Shown here: positions 42,897-46,719 of the stretch, one piece after another
Layout of the letters: every line of letters starts with the position of its first letter
How positions within the stretch are numbered: the stretch's first letter is position 1
Assembly: GCA_046590195.1 (NCBI GenBank)
Contig: JBKJTP010000278.1
Coordinates: 1-46,719 of the forward strand
Length of the DNA stretch: 46,719 nt
Source of the DNA: JBKJTP01 sp046590195
Lineage (GTDB): Bacteria; Bacteroidota; Ignavibacteria; Palsa-1295
Direction: 5' to 3'
Made by a program: the position numbers and the translations under genes
Notes under the pieces: generated by a model
What the model was told of the DNA's origin: nothing
What the model saw: only the letters and a program-made list of their open reading frames with translations
Database searches by the model: none

Positions 42897-43985
42897 ATGG
42901 CCAAGACGATCATCATTGCTTCGGGCGGTACGGGTGGACATCTCTATCCGACGATCGCTATCGCAGACGAGATCAAGCAGATCGATCCCGATGCTCGTGT
43001 CGTATTCGTCGGCACCAGTGACAGGATCGAGGCCAGAGAGGTCCCAAGAGCGGGATATGAATTTCATCCGATCTCGATCGAGGCGCCGAGAAAGTCGATC
43101 GGCTCAATGATCAAGTTTCCGTTCACGATGCTGAAAGCGATCATCGATTGCATCGGCATCATTGGTAAGACGGAGGCTACCGCGTTCTTAGGCGGTGGCG
43201 CATATCTCAGCGTGCCGGTAGGCATTGCAGCCTGGATAAAAGGATTAAGACTTGGACTGTTAGAGATCAATTCGATCGGCGGATCAGCCAATAAACTGCT
43301 CTCTCGATTTGCAAAGCGGATCTTCCTCGCCTATCCAGAATCGAAGAGAGATTTTGCAAATGCGAGTTCGATCCTTGAGATCAGCGGGACACCTGTTCGG
43401 CACAATCTTGGAGCTGAGTTGAATCCCCAGGAAGCTCGGCAGTCGTTTGGAGTTGATCCAGCAAATCCGACTGTTCTGGTGTTTGGCGGGTCACTAGGAG
43501 CGAAAGCGATCAACGAAGCGATGCTCAATGCTTCGGTTGCGTTGTCGGACAGAGGCTATAATGTGATCTGGCAGACAGGCAAGAGCGCGGATGTGGCGGA
43601 ATTGAAGAATAAGGTGCAAAGCCAGAATGTCCACATTGCGGAGTATATCTTCCAAATGGACAAAGCTTATACTGCCGCCGATCTTGTTGTAGCCAGGGCA
43701 GGTGCCTCCACACTTGCTGAATTGTCGCAGATCGGGAAAGCCGCCATCTTGGTGCCCTATCCATTTGCAGCGGATAATCATCAGGAGCACAACGCACGGG
43801 CGTACGAGCAGGAAGGCGCAGCCATCGTGCTCAGAGATATAGAATTGAATGAGAAGCTGTTGCCTGAGATCGAGAGACTGATGGCGGACACCATGACGAG
43901 AGAGACGATGGCAAGCTCAATGAAGAAACGGGAGAACAAACGGGCAGCGCGCATTGTAGCAGAGTGGCTGCTCTCGGCTTCGTGA
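42897..43985 (+). CDS. murG: Lipid II synthase MurG
   Basis: A 362-residue GT28 glycosyltransferase that adds GlcNAc to lipid I. The N-terminal glycine loop GGTGGHLYP (10-18) and the C-terminal UDP-GlcNAc site (VVARAGASTLAELSQIGKAAILVPYPFAADNHQ region) are intact. It is followed by a small membrane-protein gene after 21 bp instead of murC directly. Confidence 0.96.
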   Translation: MAKTIIIASGGTGGHLYPTIAIADEIKQIDPDARVVFVGTSDRIEAREVPRAGYEFHPISIEAPRKSIGSMIKFPFTMLKAIIDCIGIIGKTEATAFLGGGAYLSVPVGIAAWIKGLRLGLLEINSIGGSANKLLSRFAKRIFLAYPESKRDFANASSILEISGTPVRHNLGAELNPQEARQSFGVDPANPTVLVFGGSLGAKAINEAMLNASVALSDRGYNVIWQTGKSADVAELKNKVQSQNVHIAEYIFQMDKAYTAADLVVARAGASTLAELSQIGKAAILVPYPFAADNHQEHNARAYEQEGAAIVLRDIELNEKLLPEIERLMADTMTRETMASSMKKRENKRAARIVAEWLLSAS

Positions 43986-44006
43986 TCTGCGAACCCACAC
44001 ACTAGC

Positions 44007-44513
44007 ATGGCGAACGACAAGCACGTTTATCATTTCAAGCTCGATTTTTTGTATCAGTCGATCGCGGTCTATGCCGGGACGCTCGTGCTGTATCTCTTTG
44101 TTCGAGGCTGGTTCGTCGAGAAGGAATTCTCGATCGTCTGGCGCGACCCGATCCTCTATCTGCTCTCGGCGATCACACTCGTCTCGCTTCTTGCATTGCT
44201 TTATTATGTGATGATGAAGCGCCGTATCGAGGTCGATGGCGACACGATCAATTTTATCAGCGCTGTTCGAAGCCGTTCAATTAAACGAAGCGATGTCGAA
44301 AGCGTCAGAATTGGAAGAGAGACCGGCAGCAAGGTCTTGCGTGGGATGAGGGTAGTATCGATCCGAGTGCGAGATGGGCGCCGACCGATCCGAATTCGTC
44401 CGGCCTATTTCGAGAATGGCCCGCAGCTATCGAGTGATCTGCAACGGTGGGCAGGCAATCTACTGCAAGTTGTCAAGCGCCCTGCATTGGGCATCAGACC
44501 AAGAAGAAGTTAA
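44007..44513 (+). CDS. Two-helix membrane protein with PH-like domain, inside dcw
   Basis: A 168-residue protein of no family I can name with confidence. Two membrane helices (about 15-35 and 48-69) are followed by a cytoplasmic beta-rich domain (71-150: RIEVDGDTINFISAVRSRSIKRSDVESVRIG..) whose strand pattern resembles bacterial PH-like (bPH/YdbT-type) domains. The last 20 residues are basic (RPALGIRPRRS). It is inserted between murG and murC with short gaps (21 and 18 bp), so it is co-transcribed with them. A structural or regulatory role at the lipid II synthesis site is possible. Confidence 0.7.
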   Translation: MANDKHVYHFKLDFLYQSIAVYAGTLVLYLFVRGWFVEKEFSIVWRDPILYLLSAITLVSLLALLYYVMMKRRIEVDGDTINFISAVRSRSIKRSDVESVRIGRETGSKVLRGMRVVSIRVRDGRRPIRIRPAYFENGPQLSSDLQRWAGNLLQVVKRPALGIRPRRS

Positions 44514-44531
44514 TAAGCATCTCTGTTACGA

Positions 44532-45986
44532 GTGAAGCACGTACACTTTATCGGTATTGGTGGAGCAGGCACAAGTGGCCTGGCTGAAGTGCTGCTTGCT
44601 CGCGGAGTAACAGTCACGGGTAGCGATCTCGCATTCTCTGCAAAAACGCAGGAGCTGATCGCGCAGGGTGCTGGAGTGAAAGAGGGACATACTGCTTCGA
44701 ACCTCACAGATGATGTGGATACGGTGGTCTATTCTTCCGCCATAAAGAAGGCCCGCAACGTAGAACTTGAAGAAGCTGAACGTCGAGGCATCAGAACCGT
44801 CCGTCGTGCAGACTTCATGGGCGAACTGCTCGAAGGATTCAAGACGATCGGCGTGGCCGGCACGCATGGCAAAACGACGACGACGGCGATGATCGCCGCA
44901 ATACTGTTAGAAGCCAAGGCAGATCCGCTGGTCTTTGTTGGCGCCTCAGTAAAAGAATTGGATGGCCGTAACGCCCGCTCGGGCAAAGGGCCGCTGGCAG
45001 TTGTTGAAGCCGACGAATACGATCGCAGCTTCCTGGCGATAAAGCCTTACATTGCTGTGATGACATCGCTCGAAGCCGAGCATCTCGATATCTACAAGGA
45101 TCTCGATGATCTCAAGGCAACGTTTGTGCAGTTCGCGAATCAGCGATCAGGGACGGACAAAGAGGGCTTCGCAGTCATCTGTCTCGATGAGCCGAATCTG
45201 AGAGCGATCACACCGAAGCTTGAAAAGCAGATCGTCACATACGGCTTGTCGTCGCCAGAAGCGAAGTACAAAGCTAAAGGAATTCAGCAATTGGGAGCAA
45301 AGCTCAAAGCGACGATAACTCGTGGCGGTGAGACGATAGGTGAACTAGAGCTTGGCGTGCCTGGCGAACACAACTTGAAGAATGCGCTCGCCGCGATCGC
45401 GATCGCGGATATTCTTGCGATACCGTTTGAGGTTACGAAGAAAGCTCTGAAGAAATTCGGTGGCGCCCAACGACGCTTCTCGGTAATGGGTGAAGTCAAT
45501 GGCGTGCTGGTCATCGATGACTACGCGCATCATCCGACCGAGATCGAAGCCACATTATCGACCGTGAAGAAGTCGTATCCGGGCCGCAGGGTCATAGCAT
45601 GTTTCCAACCGCATACCTTTACGCGGACGAGAGATTTTTCTGAAGCATTCGGCCAGCAACTGGCGAAGAATGCGGACAAAGTGTTGTTACTCGATATCTA
45701 CCCAGCTCGTGAGCTCCCGATCGAAGGCATTACAAGCCAGTTGATCGTGGATGCTTCGCACGCTGCAGGTAACATCGACACGGAATTGGTGTCTTCACTG
45801 GAGACGCTACCCACGTACCTCGGTACGATCGCCCAGACGGGCGATATCATACTCACCATCGGTGCCGGCACCATCACAGAAGCCGCACCGCTGATACTTA
45901 CGATGCTCGCTAATGGACGCGATCATCAAACGGCTAACGCAGCACGAGCCACAGACCTGAATACGAAAAAGGTTAATGCTGCATAG
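44532..45986 (+). CDS. murC: UDP-MurNAc-L-alanine ligase MurC
   Basis: A 484-residue Mur ligase adding the first residue, L-alanine. The N-terminal GIGGAGTSGLAEVLL loop and the ATP loop GTHGKTTT (110-117), in which His replaces the Asn of the other Mur ligases, identify MurC. The IDDYAHHPTEI segment is also diagnostic. Start is a GTG. No murB precedes or follows it directly. Confidence 0.96.
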   Translation: MKHVHFIGIGGAGTSGLAEVLLARGVTVTGSDLAFSAKTQELIAQGAGVKEGHTASNLTDDVDTVVYSSAIKKARNVELEEAERRGIRTVRRADFMGELLEGFKTIGVAGTHGKTTTTAMIAAILLEAKADPLVFVGASVKELDGRNARSGKGPLAVVEADEYDRSFLAIKPYIAVMTSLEAEHLDIYKDLDDLKATFVQFANQRSGTDKEGFAVICLDEPNLRAITPKLEKQIVTYGLSSPEAKYKAKGIQQLGAKLKATITRGGETIGELELGVPGEHNLKNALAAIAIADILAIPFEVTKKALKKFGGAQRRFSVMGEVNGVLVIDDYAHHPTEIEATLSTVKKSYPGRRVIACFQPHTFTRTRDFSEAFGQQLAKNADKVLLLDIYPARELPIEGITSQLIVDASHAAGNIDTELVSSLETLPTYLGTIAQTGDIILTIGAGTITEAAPLILTMLANGRDHQTANAARATDLNTKKVNAA

Positions 45987-45991
45987 GGAAC

Positions 45992-46719
45992 ATGGAAGAA
46001 GAGATCAAAGACCAAAGCGCGTCGCAGGATGCTACTCAAGAGTCATCGCAAGATGCGCCTACAAATGCGATCGAAGAAACGCCTCGTGCAACTGAAGAAG
46101 CACTGACGGAGACGCCAGAGGCTGTAGCAGAGCCTGAAGCTGAGCCTAAATCAAGGCCTGCTCAGGATTCGCAGATCGAATCGTCAGAGCCAGTCTCGCT
46201 TGCGGATGTGATAGCGATGCCCGAGGACAGACCACGCGAACGAAGACAAGATCGCGAGAAGCGTCCGCGTGAAAAACGCACATTTCAAAAGCCGAAGCGC
46301 GAATTCACGCGCTACGTCACGGTGCTCTTCTCCGGACAGCGCGAGCCTGCAGATGACATGTTCATATGCGATATCGAAAAGCGTGGTGAGTGGCTGTCGG
46401 TCACGAATCTCGAGCAGATCCGCACACGTCGTGAAGTGCTGGATTATCTCAAAGAAATTGAAAGCGGTCTTGTCGGACTCGATTTCCCATTCAGTTTTCC
46501 GCAGCCGTTCATTGAGTTTGTGAAGCCTGAGATCAAGGCTGAAGGCTGGCGTGGACAGATCAAGACGGTCCGCGAAGATCTCAAGAAAAATTTGGACGAT
46601 GGCGTTCGCAAATGGATCGAACGCATCGGCAGATACCGCGAGTCGCAACTCGCGCCGGAAGATGAAGGACAGAATCGCTTCCAGCGCCCTGATCCACGCC
46701 GACGCAACGATCGTGGTCT
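45992..46719 (+). CDS. RNase H-like (DUF429-type) protein with charged N-tail, 3' end cut
   Basis: An open frame from ATG 45992 (5 bp after the murC stop) to the window edge, at least 242 codons. The first 105 residues are disordered: Glu/Ala/Thr-rich to about 65, then Arg/Lys-rich (RPRERRQDREKRPREKRTFQ). The folded part begins FTRYVTVLFSGQREPADDMFICDIEKRGEWL and includes GLVGLDFPFSFPQPF (159-173), which matches the VGxDFAFSFP block of DUF429-type predicted RNase H-like nucleases. The first catalytic Asp of that fold (usually VDWSG or VDFSG) seems replaced by Leu in VLFSG, so activity is in doubt. It takes the place where ftsQ usually lies. Confidence 0.65.
   Translation, partial: MEEEIKDQSASQDATQESSQDAPTNAIEETPRATEEALTETPEAVAEPEAEPKSRPAQDSQIESSEPVSLADVIAMPEDRPRERRQDREKRPREKRTFQKPKREFTRYVTVLFSGQREPADDMFICDIEKRGEWLSVTNLEQIRTRREVLDYLKEIESGLVGLDFPFSFPQPFIEFVKPEIKAEGWRGQIKTVREDLKKNLDDGVRKWIERIGRYRESQLAPEDEGQNRFQRPDPRRRNDRG

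Noticed and set aside
1..46719. High frequency of GATC and CGATCG throughout
   Set aside because: It seems to follow from codon preference (ATC for Ile, GAT for Asp before CG-starting codons) and occurs evenly in all genes; no clustering at an origin was seen.
1..46719. Search for CRISPR arrays, tRNAs, IS elements, integrases and toxin-antitoxin pairs
   Set aside because: No regularly spaced repeats, cloverleaf arms, transposase or integrase motifs, or small paired toxin-like genes were found.

Overview
The window looks like a chromosomal stretch from a Gram-negative, mesophile-type bacterium of the Bacteroidota/Chlorobi (FCB) side of the tree; a Kapabacteria- or Ignavibacteria-like lineage is my best guess, but only a guess. 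The evidence is an outer-membrane phosphate porin, a secreted S41-like peptidase ending in a T9SS-type sorting domain, several promoters with the Bacteroidota -7 element TAnnTTTG, few Shine-Dalgarno sequences, and a MurE with the DNPR motif of meso-diaminopimelate-adding enzymes. I see no tRNA, rRNA, CRISPR array, transposase or prophage. The DNA looks even in composition and mostly housekeeping.

Layout. 1-4.3 kb: the end of an ABC exporter, a GNAT acetyltransferase, a secreted HMA-type metal-binding protein and a single-chain alpha+beta 2-oxoacid dehydrogenase E1. 4.4-12.8 kb: a phosphate-starvation locus (pstS1, small lipoprotein, OprO/P-type porin, pstS2, pstC, pstA, pstB, phoU). Three of its promoters carry arrays of TAAC/TAAT repeats spaced exactly 11 bp, 14-15 bp upstream of a -7 element, which I read as the Pho box of this lineage. 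12.9-14.7 kb: aldo/keto reductase, SRPBCC protein, DUF952 protein. 15-17.5 kb: a leftward larB-suhB-uppP operon. 17.5-21.4 kb: plsY, a methyltransferase, an HtrA protease and purD. 21.7-25.1 kb: a DUF3108 protein and a NatAB-like ABC pair. 25.2-30.4 kb: the TIGR02588/TIGR02587 membrane pair, a CADD-type protein (self-sacrificing pABA synthase family), the S41/T9SS peptidase and a BrkB-family membrane protein.

30.5-46.7 kb is the division and cell-wall (dcw) cluster in the order mraZ, rsmH, ftsL, PBP/ftsI with PASTA domains, murE, murF, mraY, murD, ftsW, murG, a small two-helix PH-like membrane protein, murC, and then an open-ended gene for an RNase H-like (DUF429-type) protein with a long charged N-terminal region. 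Together they methylate 16S rRNA, build UDP-MurNAc-pentapeptide, make lipid I and lipid II, and polymerise and cross-link septal peptidoglycan. A promoter with two GTGGGT MraZ boxes precedes mraZ. murB, ddl, ftsQ, ftsA and ftsZ are not in the window.

The best leads are the 11-bp Pho-box grammar, the PstC with a repeat-bearing periplasmic insert, the attenuator-like hairpin between pstS2 and pstC, the CADD homologue that keeps every key residue at a constant offset, and the two unusual dcw members.
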